Assembly (NCBI GenBank): GCA_029256185.1
Contig: JAQSYI010000022.1
Coordinates: 1-64,000, forward strand
From: Paenibacillaceae bacterium
Lineage (GTDB): Bacteria > Bacillota > Bacilli > Paenibacillales > NBRC-103111
Length of the DNA: 64,000 nucleotides
Direction: 5' to 3'
Every line of letters starts with the position of its first letter. Positions within the stretch are counted from its first letter, which is position 1. Made by a program: the position numbers and the translations under genes. The notes under the pieces were generated by a model. That model saw nothing but the letters and a program-made list of their open reading frames with translations. It was not told where the DNA came from and ran no database searches. Below, piece by piece: positions 1 through 9,234 of the stretch.

Positions 1-330
1 CTGTAGTGTTGTCTTGTCTCTTTCACCAGAGCACCTCTTTCTCGTTGTTGTTATTATCGATCTGTTCTTAGGAGGTGTCTACTTTTTATTCTAGCAGCAG
101 AATGATAGCTATTGCCGCGGAAGCATGCACCATGTGGCTCATTAGCTATCAGAATGATAGCTGCTTGCGGGGAGGAATGTCCAGCTAATCGACAGGACAG
201 CCTCTGGAAGAACGCCCTATTAGGGCCATAGCGCGACTGGATGGGGTCAAAGCAGGCGTTCCAGCTTCTTCTCTCCGGCAGGGAACGAGTTTACAGCATG
301 CTGCACTGGCACCGCCATACCTGGCTCAGC
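1..330. other. Gene-free left edge with short repeats, possible IS end
   Basis: No convincing gene is present. The motif CAGAATGATAGCT occurs twice (near 98 and 151), and a reverse-complement relative occurs near 49,090, so it is probably a dispersed repeat. Bases 72-100 (GTGTCTACTTTTTATTCTAG) resemble the outer ends of some IS3-family elements, but no transposase can be read in what is visible, so an IS remnant is only a guess. Confidence 0.3.
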
Positions 331-1212
331 TCAACCATCAAAGGCCTGGGACTGCAGAAAGCCCGCCGTAAGCTCCAAGGTATGCCGCACCGCTTGATCG
401 GAAGACTTATAGTTGGTTAATGCAAAAGCATGCCCGCAATCGGGAAGCAGCTCAAGCTGTGCGGTTACGCCCAGCTCCCGGAGACGTTCTATATATTCCA
501 CGCTGTCCTCCGGTGGAACCGCCGTATCCGTCAGTCCATGGACAACCAGAGCGGCCGGATGCCGATCTGTTATATGATGGAGCGGAGAAAGCAGGCGTGC
601 ACGCCGGTGCCGGGATAACCAGCACTCCGCGGGGTCAGCCGCCGGGAAGGATTGCCCGGTAAGCCCAACCCTCGTCTTCCATCGCCCCGTTAGATGAGTA
701 ATAGGATTATAAATCACCAGCAGATTGGGCACGCATGACACGGAAAGGTCGGCGTCTTGCACCTCGATATGGCTTAATGCTGTTACTGCGCCGGCCAGAT
801 AGCCTCCTGCCGATTCTCCGATTAAGGCGATCCGGTTGGGATCTCCCTTCCAGCGCTTGGCGTTGCGGCGCACATAGCGCATCGCCATCTTGCAGTCGGC
901 AATGCAATCCGCCAGTGTCACACTGTCTGCTGCAGGTGATCCGTCATCCCCGATAACCATTAACCGGTAATCCACGGAAAAACAAACATACCCTCTTTTC
1001 GCAAAATACCGGCATTGAGGCAGGAGCGTCTCCGCAGTTCCCCCTGCAAACCCGCCGCCATGGACAAAGACAAGGCAGGAGGACAGCCTATTGGGGGAGG
1101 ATTGGTCCGGCCCCATCACCAGCATACGAAGCTCTTCACCTCCCGCTTGCCCATAGATGACTTCCTCTACATGTTCATCAGGCAGGATTGCCCAATCCTT
1201 CGCAAAATCCAT
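331..1212 (-). CDS. Alpha/beta hydrolase, HSL-type esterase
   Basis: A 293-residue cytoplasmic serine esterase of the hormone-sensitive-lipase/acetyl-esterase type. The oxyanion-hole motif HGGGF is at residues 51-55, the nucleophile elbow GESAGG at 132-137 (Ser134), and Asp229 (GLTDTAVPP) and His261 (DCGHAF) complete the triad. There is no signal peptide. An AAGGAG lies about 13 bases before the ATG, a rather long spacing. It is the last gene of the leftmost glycan operon, 55 bases after the secreted GH141-like gene. It probably removes acyl groups from imported oligosaccharides; that substrate is inferred from context. A carboxylesterase of other specificity is possible. Confidence 0.85.
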   Translation of the reverse strand: MDFAKDWAILPDEHVEEVIYGQAGGEELRMLVMGPDQSSPNRLSSCLVFVHGGGFAGGTAETLLPQCRYFAKRGYVCFSVDYRLMVIGDDGSPAADSVTLADCIADCKMAMRYVRRNAKRWKGDPNRIALIGESAGGYLAGAVTALSHIEVQDADLSVSCVPNLLVIYNPITHLTGRWKTRVGLTGQSFPAADPAECWLSRHRRARLLSPLHHITDRHPAALVVHGLTDTAVPPEDSVEYIERLRELGVTAQLELLPDCGHAFALTNYKSSDQAVRHTLELTAGFLQSQAFDG

Positions 1213-1267
1213 TACGCAACTGCAGCTCCTTCGGCAATGAAGTATTTTATATCATGCGCTGACCGTT

Positions 1268-4200
1268 TCAATCAGGCTGGAGAGGAGACGACAAGCCGGA
1301 TACCGTCAAGTAGTAACTGCCCTTGGCTTCACCGTACACGGCGGAGATGACGGTGGCGCCTTCCGCATGGGCAAGGAGGAAGCCGTTGCCGTCTACTTCC
1401 GCAACAACAGGATCGCTGCTGGCCCATTGAGTGCCGGCGGGGACTGTTCCCGGCGTGCCGTCCGTGTTGACGGCTATTACGTCCACCGCCCGGCTCTCGC
1501 CAGCTGTCATCACAGACGGCCCATGGAGCACGAAGCCTGCCGTCTCCGCTTGCACGCCGCCTGCATCGGACAGCGTGATGCTTCCGGTCCTCGCAATAAC
1601 GCCCAGATATCCTGCACCCGGGATCGCATCGGAGGCCGTATCCAGATAGTTGAATATCTCCTGCCCGTCTACCTTGAGAATCAGCCGTACTCCTCCCTCT
1701 TCATCGAAGGAACCCAATTGCACCCGTTTCTTCTGATTGAAGGGCAGCATGGTGTTGGGAACCGCGTCCCCTGCGAGGCTGGTATATCCGGTAAGATTAC
1801 CGTAGATAACGGTTCGAGTTCCCGTATTGAAGCGGTGCAGCTCGATCCCTCCGGAGCTTACGACTATAACATAGTTCTCATCGACAGAGTAGCCGGCCGT
1901 GGGACTTTTCTTGCCGAACATCAGCGCGTACCAGCTGGTGGTGCCGTTGATGGTCATGTCGAATTCCATAAGCTCGTTTTGGAACCTGCGCCCTTGGTAG
2001 ACGGCATGCCCGCTGCCCGGAGTCGGAATGGTAATGCTGCTGCCATCCCCTTGAAGAGTCTGATTGGACGGATATACATACCAGCCGTCCATGTCCCGGA
2101 TTTCTTGGCCGATGGAATAGTCCCTGACGTCACCGTACTCCCATATCCGCACATGATAGTAGCTCTCGATCCGGTTCCCCAGCTTCTCACCGGACAGCAC
2201 CAGCACCGCCGAGCCCGGCTGATGCGCTGTGAGCACTCCCTCCGGAGTGACGGAGGCTGCTTCGGGGTTGGTCGAGCTTATGGTCACATGCTCAACTGCC
2301 GCATCGTTGCCGAACACTGTCTTGCCGGTTATCGTCAGCGGCGTCACGGTGCCTGCCCGGTATGACGCCTCGTATCCGGTGGTTCCGCTGATCCGCAGCT
2401 CCGCCAGAACGTCTCCGACAACGACATTCGCTTCCAGGGTGCGCAGCAGTCCGTTATTCAGGATACTGGCCTTAATCGAGGTCCGGCCCGGGGAAACTCC
2501 CGTCACTGCACCGGTGGCATCCACAGACGCAACTGACGGATCAGCCGACTCATAATAGATGGTGCTGGAGGCCGGAGTTTGCGCCGCGTCCTTGCCATCC
2601 TTCGCAAACAGAGCCACTTGCCCGGTGCCCCCGATGTTGAGATCCAGCGCTTCTGTGGACCAGCGCCGCACATCCTGGCTGCCGATACCCGCATAAGAGG
2701 ACTCCATACCTGCCAGGGCAATAACCGACTGGGCCTCTGCGGGCCAATTGGCGTCCGGGAACACTTGATTATTGGACCAGGTATTGCTATTGCCGTTGTC
2801 CACATAACGCTCAGTAGTCGTATAGTTGTTGATGTACTCGTTATCATGGATGGTTGGGGCCCAAGCCATCGCCCATTTCATGGTGCCGTGCCAAGGCCGC
2901 GTATCCGCCAGATCGATCACGTTGTTCTCGAATCTCCAATGGGTAGAGCCTTCATCCGTGTAGAGCACGGCGCTGTCATCCATCTGGTTGCGGATATAGT
3001 TGCCGCGGACCAGATTCTTGTTATCCGCCGTGCCGCCTGTCATGCCCAGGCTGTAGATGGCGCCCCCGTCGCGGATGCCCTTTCCCATCAGATCGTAGAT
3101 CAGATTGTTCTCGATCCTCACATTGCGCAGCACGTTATCGAACACCCTGGTCCAGCCGTAGCCCAGGTGGGTGCCGCTGTAAGGGATGTTGTAAATCTCA
3201 TTGTGGCTGATGTCCATATGTTCCGGGAATCCGGCGGAGATCGCCGCTGCCGACTTGTAATCCACCCCGATGTCGTGTATCAGATTGTTGATCACATCAT
3301 TGTTCTTCATAATCTTGCGGTGGTCCGCCGGATTATAATTCTCCGGATCATTGCTGATGGGCTCTCCTACAGAAACCGCGCTGCCGGAGATATCATAGAA
3401 CCGGTTCCCCCGGATCAGGCTGTTCTGCGTGCCTGCATCCATCCTGATTCCTGTAATGCCCAGTCTGGAGAAGTCATTCTGCTCGAAATTGACCGTATTG
3501 GCATACCCGATCCTGATGGCCGCATCCGGCAGACGGTCCGGCTGGCCGGGATAGCGCAGATGATTGTTCTGGGCATCCGACAGCCCCTGATCCGTACTGG
3601 GGTGCATCCAGGTCGTATAAGTAAAATGGAGCTTCTCAAATTGCAGATTGGAAACCGGATCATCCGCCGAGAGGCCGTTCACGTTCAGCAGCCGCTCCAG
3701 CACCGGCACAATCACCTGGGAGGCATTCAGATTCTCCCATGACCTTGGCTTGTAGTAAAGAACGCCCGCGCTTGTGTCGAGATACCATTCACCCGGCTGG
3801 TCCAGGAGCTCGTAGGCATTCTCATAGGTGACGGGAACAGTGGCCGAGGTCAGCCCCCGGTTCTTGATGGCATCCCAAGCCGGTTTGTCCAGAGTAAGCC
3901 GGGCCTTGCCGTCCGTCACCGTTACCGATTGCACCCCTGCCCTGGAGTTGGTCCACAGGTCATTAAACACCAGCTCCAGATCCTCCGGATGGGCGAAGGA
4001 AGCCAGACTAATGTCATCGGAAATATATCCGGTATCGGTTTTAACCGGGTTGGTCAATCCCCCTGTGCTGCTCGCCCGCACGGCGCGAATCCCGTCCACG
4101 AACAACTGGCGGGTGGCGAGGGAGGTCCCTACATTCGCTTGGTAGATCCCTTCGTCGGCATCGAATACCGTCCAACCGGTAATGGTCCTGCCGCCGCTTA

Positions 4201-5647
4201 GGACAGCCTGCTCCCCGGGGTAGCTCTTGTAGGTGACGAAATATCCGTTCTTGCCCGAATCGGCCGGAGTGAAATGCTGAGCCTCATCCAGGATGTACGT
4301 TCCACCGCGCAGCAGCACCTCAATATCTCCGCTCATGGAAGCATTCCATGCCCGAACCGCCTCCTGCGCCCTGGCAATGGTGGCGAAGGGAGACTGCTCC
4401 GTGCCGGGGTTGCCGTCATTTCCCGTGGGCGCTATATACAGTCTGTGCTGGACGCTGCGGGCCGCTACCGTTACCGTGGTCTCTCCCTTGACCGTACCGT
4501 CCTTGTTGGCTGCGGTCACCTTCACAGTGCCCGGCGCCACACCCGTCAGCTCTCCGTAATTGTCAACCGTTGCGACGGACGGATTATCCGTGCTCCAATA
4601 TACCTTGGAGTCGGTGGAATCGTCCGGTGTGACATGGCTTTGCAGCAGAATTCTGGAGCCCGGTGTGACATTGGCCGTCACAGGGTCCAGGGTAATCCCG
4701 GTAATGGGAATCTCATACACCTGAATCGTAACGGATGCTGCAAAACCCCCTTCAGCCGTTGTAGCGGTTAAGGCTGCGCTTCCCGGCGCAACCGCCGTAA
4801 CAACGCCGCTGCTGTTTACCGTCATCACAGCGGTGTTGCCGGAATGCCACTGGGCGTTCTGGTTGGTCGCATCCGGCGGATTGAATATCAACGGAACGGA
4901 CTGGCTTGTGTCAACAGCCATCTCATAGACAGCTTGGGCGAAGGAGACGCCCTGCACCGCCTTGTAGGAATAAACATGGAATTCATCGAAGAAGGCGGCG
5001 CCTACACTCTCCTTGTAGAAGCCGAAGGAGAAGGCAGTCAAGGGTCCTGTCGTCGTTGCTGCCAGGTAGGGCTCCTGGCTTAGCTTCTGGACATTGTTGA
5101 CATACAAGTCGAAGGTTTGGGCGTCTGAATCCAGCGCCACCTTGACGTCATACCAGATGCCTGCTGTATAGGCATCCAGCTCGGTCCATGAGCTTCCCCC
5201 TTTTTTCTTATAGGCGAATTTGCCGTTATAAAGGGTTAATTGCACCATCGAGGTGGAGCCGGATATCAGGTTGGGCAGGTAGATAACCTGGTTGCTCTGT
5301 TCCGCGCGGAACTGGAAGGTGAACAGCACCTTGGACGAGGTATTCGTGAAGGTGCGTTTGATGGAGTAGCTGGCCGCGGTTTTGGCGCTCTGAATGAAGG
5401 ACAGCGCCCTGCCCGGATGGCCGTCCACCTCCGCCACGGCTACGGAAACTCCCGCAGGAGGGGCAATGCTCCAGCCGGACGGCTTGCCTCCAACGGCCGT
5501 GTTGTCGAAGGTGTCCGCAAGTATATCGCCGCTGCTTGCAGACACCCTTGCCACCGGAGCAATGAAGCCGCTGCCCCATATACCGGCCACCAGCACAGCA
5601 CTCATGAAAGCGCATACCAACTTTCTTGCAAATCGGTTGACAAACAT
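1268..5647 (-). CDS. Secreted GH141-like parallel beta-helix protein with Ig-like and lectin-like domains
   Basis: A 1459-residue exported protein with a signal peptide over about residues 1-38. Domains seen in order: a LamG-like jelly roll (about 40-225), two Big_2 Ig-like domains (about 230-395), a catalytic-type right-handed beta-helix from about 402 (LYIAPTGNDGNPG) to about 960, further Big-type Ig domains (about 1000-1160), a second LamG-like domain (about 1170-1360) and a terminal Big_2. The segments GGRTITGW, RQLFVDGIRAVRA and PGEWYLDTSAGVLYYKP are typical of the GH141-type family (fucosidase/xylanase members are known). It would act outside the cell, bound to wall or substrate by its accessory domains. 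Catalytic residues were not assigned. It lies downstream of the BNR propeller gene in the same operon. Confidence 0.8.
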   Translation of the reverse strand: MFVNRFARKLVCAFMSAVLVAGIWGSGFIAPVARVSASSGDILADTFDNTAVGGKPSGWSIAPPAGVSVAVAEVDGHPGRALSFIQSAKTAASYSIKRTFTNTSSKVLFTFQFRAEQSNQVIYLPNLISGSTSMVQLTLYNGKFAYKKKGGSSWTELDAYTAGIWYDVKVALDSDAQTFDLYVNNVQKLSQEPYLAATTTGPLTAFSFGFYKESVGAAFFDEFHVYSYKAVQGVSFAQAVYEMAVDTSQSVPLIFNPPDATNQNAQWHSGNTAVMTVNSSGVVTAVAPGSAALTATTAEGGFAASVTIQVYEIPITGITLDPVTANVTPGSRILLQSHVTPDDSTDSKVYWSTDNPSVATVDNYGELTGVAPGTVKVTAANKDGTVKGETTVTVAARSVQHRLYIAPTGNDGNPGTEQSPFATIARAQEAVRAWNASMSGDIEVLLRGGTYILDEAQHFTPADSGKNGYFVTYKSYPGEQAVLSGGRTITGWTVFDADEGIYQANVGTSLATRQLFVDGIRAVRASSTGGLTNPVKTDTGYISDDISLASFAHPEDLELVFNDLWTNSRAGVQSVTVTDGKARLTLDKPAWDAIKNRGLTSATVPVTYENAYELLDQPGEWYLDTSAGVLYYKPRSWENLNASQVIVPVLERLLNVNGLSADDPVSNLQFEKLHFTYTTWMHPSTDQGLSDAQNNHLRYPGQPDRLPDAAIRIGYANTVNFEQNDFSRLGITGIRMDAGTQNSLIRGNRFYDISGSAVSVGEPISNDPENYNPADHRKIMKNNDVINNLIHDIGVDYKSAAAISAGFPEHMDISHNEIYNIPYSGTHLGYGWTRVFDNVLRNVRIENNLIYDLMGKGIRDGGAIYSLGMTGGTADNKNLVRGNYIRNQMDDSAVLYTDEGSTHWRFENNVIDLADTRPWHGTMKWAMAWAPTIHDNEYINNYTTTERYVDNGNSNTWSNNQVFPDANWPAEAQSVIALAGMESSYAGIGSQDVRRWSTEALDLNIGGTGQVALFAKDGKDAAQTPASSTIYYESADPSVASVDATGAVTGVSPGRTSIKASILNNGLLRTLEANVVVGDVLAELRISGTTGYEASYRAGTVTPLTITGKTVFGNDAAVEHVTISSTNPEAASVTPEGVLTAHQPGSAVLVLSGEKLGNRIESYYHVRIWEYGDVRDYSIGQEIRDMDGWYVYPSNQTLQGDGSSITIPTPGSGHAVYQGRRFQNELMEFDMTINGTTSWYALMFGKKSPTAGYSVDENYVIVVSSGGIELHRFNTGTRTVIYGNLTGYTSLAGDAVPNTMLPFNQKKRVQLGSFDEEGGVRLILKVDGQEIFNYLDTASDAIPGAGYLGVIARTGSITLSDAGGVQAETAGFVLHGPSVMTAGESRAVDVIAVNTDGTPGTVPAGTQWASSDPVVAEVDGNGFLLAHAEGATVISAVYGEAKGSYYLTVSGLSSPLQPD

Positions 5648-5699
5648 TTTGGCTCACCTCTTTACATAGTTTGGAATTTAGGAACGCATGTTCCATTCG

Positions 5700-5743
5700 C
5701 CCGACAAGGCGCTCCGCTTATGGTCAACAGAGCGCCTTGCGGG
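5700..5743 (-). promoter_or_regulatory. Intercistronic stem-loop
   Basis: A perfect 10-bp stem (CAAGGCGCTC / GAGCGCCTTG), extended by CCCG/CGGG with one bulge, lies between the BNR_4 gene and the GH141-like gene. No U-tract follows on the minus strand, so it is more likely an mRNA-processing or stability hairpin than a full terminator. Confidence 0.55.
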
Positions 5744-5752
5744 CAGCCCTTG

Positions 5753-7207
5753 CTACACCTTTTCAGGAACAGCGAATTCACCGTTCATCTCGAAGGGCAG
5801 CCGGAATACCTCCCCGGCCCGATTGCAGAAGTACAGCCTGGATTCACTGCGCGCCGCCGTGGCCCCGTCCGCCCAATACGCGTAGAAATCCGGGTGCGCC
5901 CCAACCGGGCTCCTCACATAAGTATGGTTATACCGGCTGCCGGAGGTAAGCTGCTGCTTCATGCTCCAGGTCCATCCCTCATCCCGGCTCTCCCACAGCG
6001 CCACCTCCCCGCCGGGGTTCCACTTCTCCGGCCCGTCCTCCGTGGGACCGATGATGCGGTAGGTCCCGTCCGGTTCGATATACAGGGAGCCGTGATCATA
6101 GTTGTTGCCGCTCTCCGCAACCCTGCTGAACGCCCAATCGCTGCCGGTCCACCGGGCCAGACGCCAGGTCCGGGGTCCATAATCCGGGCCGCTCTGCCAG
6201 CCCCGGCTGGTGATATAGAGGATGGCGGGCCGCCCTGCGGAATCATACTGAATATCCTTCAGATAGACCTTCAGGCCTTCCGCTTCATAATCCCGCACCA
6301 GCGCCGGGTTTCCGGAGGACAAGAGGGGCATTGTCAAGGGGCGGCCCAAAACGGTGGTCCAGGAGGCCCCACCATCCGCGGACTCCATATAATACAGATT
6401 GGTCCGGTAGTCCAGGCCTCCCTCCTGCGGATGGTAATCGAAGGCGGAGCCCAGCTTGCCGGCCGCATACCGGCTCACCTGGTAATGGCCTTGCCCGAAG
6501 CGGGCCAGATCAGCAGGAGCCGACCAAGAGCGGCCATCCGAGCTTTGGGCCACCCGCAAGCCCCTCCCTTCGTTATAATTGGTATGCATGAAGAGAAAAC
6601 CCCGGCCGGACGCATAGTGCACCTGGGGATAGGCGAACAGGTTCTGGGACACCGTCTCGAACCGGTGGATGCTGTAAGGCTCGGTGCTTCTATGGATATA
6701 GGAGCGGGTGGTCCATTCGCCATGGGAGGGGGAGAATACCCAGATATAGCCGTCCTTGTCCAAGCAGATTACCGGATTGTCGTGGGCATCCCCGCAATAT
6801 TTGTCCAGGACAACAGTCGGCTTGGGGACCATCCCTGTCTTGTGATCGTAATAGGACACCATATGGTAGATCATCTCCGGAGAGAAGTCCCACTGCTCCT
6901 CCGAAGCAACAGGAAGGGAGCCCGCTCCGCCCCATACAAAAAATGTCTTATGCGCTTCGGGACTGTATACGGCCATAGGGGAATGCTTGCAGCTGTAAGT
7001 CCCCAACCCGCCGCTGTACTTGTAGCCGTACTCCGGGTCCATGGGCTCCTGTCTGTGCCAGCAGCCCCGGTAGCCGTTTTGCTTCTTGCCGAAGACCTCC
7101 TGCTCCTCCGGAAGCGTCATGACCTTGTTGGGGGATGAATACTCTCCGTACACCTTGCCTGGTATTATGCCGTTTACAAGACGATAATTAAGCTTCATAA
7201 ACCGCAT
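5753..7207 (-). CDS. BNR_4 repeat beta-propeller protein
   Basis: A 484-residue protein without signal peptide. Recurrent propeller strands are visible, e.g. DGYIWVFSPSH, SADGGASWTT and SRDEGWTWS (Asp-box-like). The overall pattern fits the BNR_4 family, which includes sialidase-like folds and the PL24/PL25 ulvan lyases; lyase activity here is inference. The start at 7207 (MRFMKLNY) is chosen because GGGAGG stands 4 bases upstream; the ATG at 7198 is an alternative. The start overlaps the end of the upstream toroid-like gene by 20 bases, implying translational coupling. It probably acts on unsaturated or sulfated oligosaccharides in the cytoplasm. Confidence 0.75.
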   Translation of the reverse strand: MRFMKLNYRLVNGIIPGKVYGEYSSPNKVMTLPEEQEVFGKKQNGYRGCWHRQEPMDPEYGYKYSGGLGTYSCKHSPMAVYSPEAHKTFFVWGGAGSLPVASEEQWDFSPEMIYHMVSYYDHKTGMVPKPTVVLDKYCGDAHDNPVICLDKDGYIWVFSPSHGEWTTRSYIHRSTEPYSIHRFETVSQNLFAYPQVHYASGRGFLFMHTNYNEGRGLRVAQSSDGRSWSAPADLARFGQGHYQVSRYAAGKLGSAFDYHPQEGGLDYRTNLYYMESADGGASWTTVLGRPLTMPLLSSGNPALVRDYEAEGLKVYLKDIQYDSAGRPAILYITSRGWQSGPDYGPRTWRLARWTGSDWAFSRVAESGNNYDHGSLYIEPDGTYRIIGPTEDGPEKWNPGGEVALWESRDEGWTWSMKQQLTSGSRYNHTYVRSPVGAHPDFYAYWADGATAARSESRLYFCNRAGEVFRLPFEMNGEFAVPEKV

Positions 7208-8999
7208 CAGACCTCCCTTCTTGCCGGATATGCGGGTCCAACTCCAACACCGCTTCTTCGGCATCCCCCAAGGAGCATGCCAAGCGGCGCTGCAAGGTAT
7301 AGGGCATCCGCGGAACCTCCCGGTCATCCATCAGCCGGTCCGTGATGCGGACAGCCTCCAATGCCTCTTGTATCTGCTCCGCTGAATCCGCAGTGTCCAA
7401 GGCTACTACGGCCCAGCCGGATTCCAGCCGGGGATGAATCAGCACACCCGCTTCGCTGCCGGAATAGAGGACCTGCCGGAGCCTTAGAGCATCCCCGTCA
7501 CGGACGGCCTCCAGCTTGACGAATGCGCGTTCCTCCGAGCGGGCGGTGATTCCCGTCAGAGCCGTGATGGCTACAGCCGCATGGGGGTAAGCCAGCACGG
7601 TCCATTCCCTGCCTCCTTCCTCCGTATGAAAGGTTAGCAGCTTGCCGTCGAACCGCTGGATGAGCCACTCGTCGGCTATTTCCCGCACCCGGTGATTGAC
7701 GCCGCCCATGCTCCGGACGACCAAAGCGGCGCGGCCGGACTGGGCTGCACGCGTCTCGATCTCCGGGTAATAGGATTCGTGGAACAAGGAAGGCTTCAGA
7801 TAGGATTGCTTGTAATTCGTCCCCGGGTGGGTCCGGACTTCATCACCGAGATCCACATACCAGCGCAAATACGAGACCTGCCGGTCCTTCACACTGAAGC
7901 TTGCGGGGAAGGATTGCCACGCCAACCCCCAGTTGGGCCATTGATAGCTTCCCGGGATAACGGGAAACCGGCTTAGTGTGCCCAGGCGGACATTCCGGCC
8001 GATCCAGCTGTACGAATACGCATCGTCAAAGACCCGCTCGCATCTGGTACGGGGAACCGGCTGGCGCGATGCCTCGGGCACTCCCGCAGCCAATTCATCC
8101 CCGAACAACAGAAGGGTGGCCAGTTCGTTCAGGTTAAGCGCCTTGTCCACGGCCTCCTCCAGTCCACTCACACCGGCGATGGCCCACAATAAGCTCCTGC
8201 GGGTGGTTTCCCCCTGGAAGTTATAGCTTCGAATGGACGGAACCAGCTCTTCCCCCGCATGGAAGCGGAGGATCTCCTTCAGCTCCTCCATCCTGCGGTC
8301 CAGCTGCCCGGCCAAGGAAGGCTCGCGCTCCCGGAGCACCATGACGGCGATCCGCAGCGCATTCATCATCACCCCCTGGTAAACCAGACTGATATTCTCT
8401 CCCCAGCCCCAGCCTCTCCGGCCGGTATAATCCTCCCAGCGCCGGAAGAAGCGGATGCCCTCGCCGATATACTCTTCCTGCCGGGAGAGCACGGCTGCGG
8501 CAAGCAGCATGGCTCCGTCGCTCATGGTCTTATTGGGATAGTAGAGCTGGGGCTCCCGGCACTCCCCGCTGAACCAGACGGCTGCATGGGCAAGCATGCG
8601 GTCCATTGCTGCCGCATGCTCCGGAGGGAACGCTTCCGGGCAGCAGAGCCGGGCGGTCACAAGCGGCATCAGGATGAAAAAGGCCGCATTGGAATCCTGG
8701 ATCTCCGTTTCCTCCCTGTACCAGCGGAACCCGCCGTACTGGAGATGGGCCGCATCCGTAATCTGCAGCTCTGCTATCGCCTTGAGCATCTGCAGACCCG
8801 CTTCATGGTCAAGCTTGCCCAGAAGCGTTCCGTAGGCATAGTAGCCTGCCGAATATCTGCCTTCATGACAGGCTGTCATCTGCGCCATCTGTCTCGTATG
8901 ACCGGGCCGGTCGTAGCGGATCAATCCCTCCTCCACCACCGCCTCATTGGCGGCCGCGGCGAAGCTGTGTTCCATTGCAAGCCTGATTTTGTCGTTCAC
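7188..8999 (-). CDS. Glycan-locus protein, alpha-toroid-like, function unknown
   Basis: A 603-residue protein whose first two-thirds is alpha-helical (e.g. IQDSNAAFFILMPLV, AMDRMLAHAAVWF) and whose last third is beta-rich, an architecture seen in (alpha/alpha) toroid plus beta-sandwich lyases such as heparinase II/III or hyaluronate-lyase-like enzymes. I do not recognise the exact family. The start is the GTG at 8999 (VNDKIRLAME), preceded by GGAGGG with 6-base spacing. The frame stays open further upstream, but that extension lies inside a MITE and is spurious. It has no signal peptide, so it is cytoplasmic. It lies between the substrate-binding protein and the BNR propeller, consistent with degradation of an imported uronide oligomer (inference). 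Confidence 0.6.
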   Translation of the reverse strand: MNDKIRLAMEHSFAAAANEAVVEEGLIRYDRPGHTRQMAQMTACHEGRYSAGYYAYGTLLGKLDHEAGLQMLKAIAELQITDAAHLQYGGFRWYREETEIQDSNAAFFILMPLVTARLCCPEAFPPEHAAAMDRMLAHAAVWFSGECREPQLYYPNKTMSDGAMLLAAAVLSRQEEYIGEGIRFFRRWEDYTGRRGWGWGENISLVYQGVMMNALRIAVMVLREREPSLAGQLDRRMEELKEILRFHAGEELVPSIRSYNFQGETTRRSLLWAIAGVSGLEEAVDKALNLNELATLLLFGDELAAGVPEASRQPVPRTRCERVFDDAYSYSWIGRNVRLGTLSRFPVIPGSYQWPNWGLAWQSFPASFSVKDRQVSYLRWYVDLGDEVRTHPGTNYKQSYLKPSLFHESYYPEIETRAAQSGRAALVVRSMGGVNHRVREIADEWLIQRFDGKLLTFHTEEGGREWTVLAYPHAAVAITALTGITARSEERAFVKLEAVRDGDALRLRQVLYSGSEAGVLIHPRLESGWAVVALDTADSAEQIQEALEAVRITDRLMDDREVPRMPYTLQRRLACSLGDAEEAVLELDPHIRQEGRSDAVYEA

Positions 9000-9023
9000 G
9001 TATGTCCCTCCGTCTATCGATAC

Positions 9024-9188
9024 TAGGGCGTGTTTGAAAACTCCGAGGGGAGCAGATTTCATCGAATTTTCGTTTCTGGCAAGGCACTTTTGCGCAGGCG
9101 TACCGGGGGTACGTCAAGCGAAAGTAACGCAGCCAGGGGCGAAAAGGCGGTGAAAGATGCCCTCAAGCGGGTTTTCAAACACGCCCTA
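9024..9188. mobile_element. MITE-like element, copy 1 (165 bp)
   Basis: Begins TAGGGCGTGTTTGA and ends TCAAACACGCCCTA, giving terminal inverted repeats with a TA dinucleotide at each edge that fits a TA target duplication. It encodes no transposase. It is nearly identical to the copy at 33,467 except for 10 extra bases (CAGGGGCGAA) and a few substitutions, and is related to the copy at 56,987. It is inserted 25 bases before the GTG of the toroid-like gene, just outside its ribosome site. Confidence 0.85.
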
Positions 9189-9189
9189 A

Positions 9190-9218
9190 GGAAAGGCGTG
9201 CTTCGTGCGCGCCTTTCC
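9190..9218 (-). promoter_or_regulatory. Stem-loop after substrate-binding protein gene
   Basis: GGAAAGGCG pairs with CGCCTTTCC, 16 bases after the stop of the binding-protein gene and directly beside MITE copy 1. No long U-run follows on the minus strand. It probably protects the upstream message or attenuates transcription into the enzyme genes. Confidence 0.5.
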
Positions 9219-9234
9219 CTGCTTCCTCTTGTTG

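Noticed and set aside
5240..7138. 632-codon plus-strand open frame
   Set aside because: It is antisense to the BNR_4 and GH141-like genes, has no ribosome site, and its Pro/Arg/Gly-rich translation is a GC-skew artefact.
9000..9062. Upstream ATG for the toroid-like gene
   Set aside because: The extension is MITE sequence, and a GTG with an ideal ribosome site lies at 8999.
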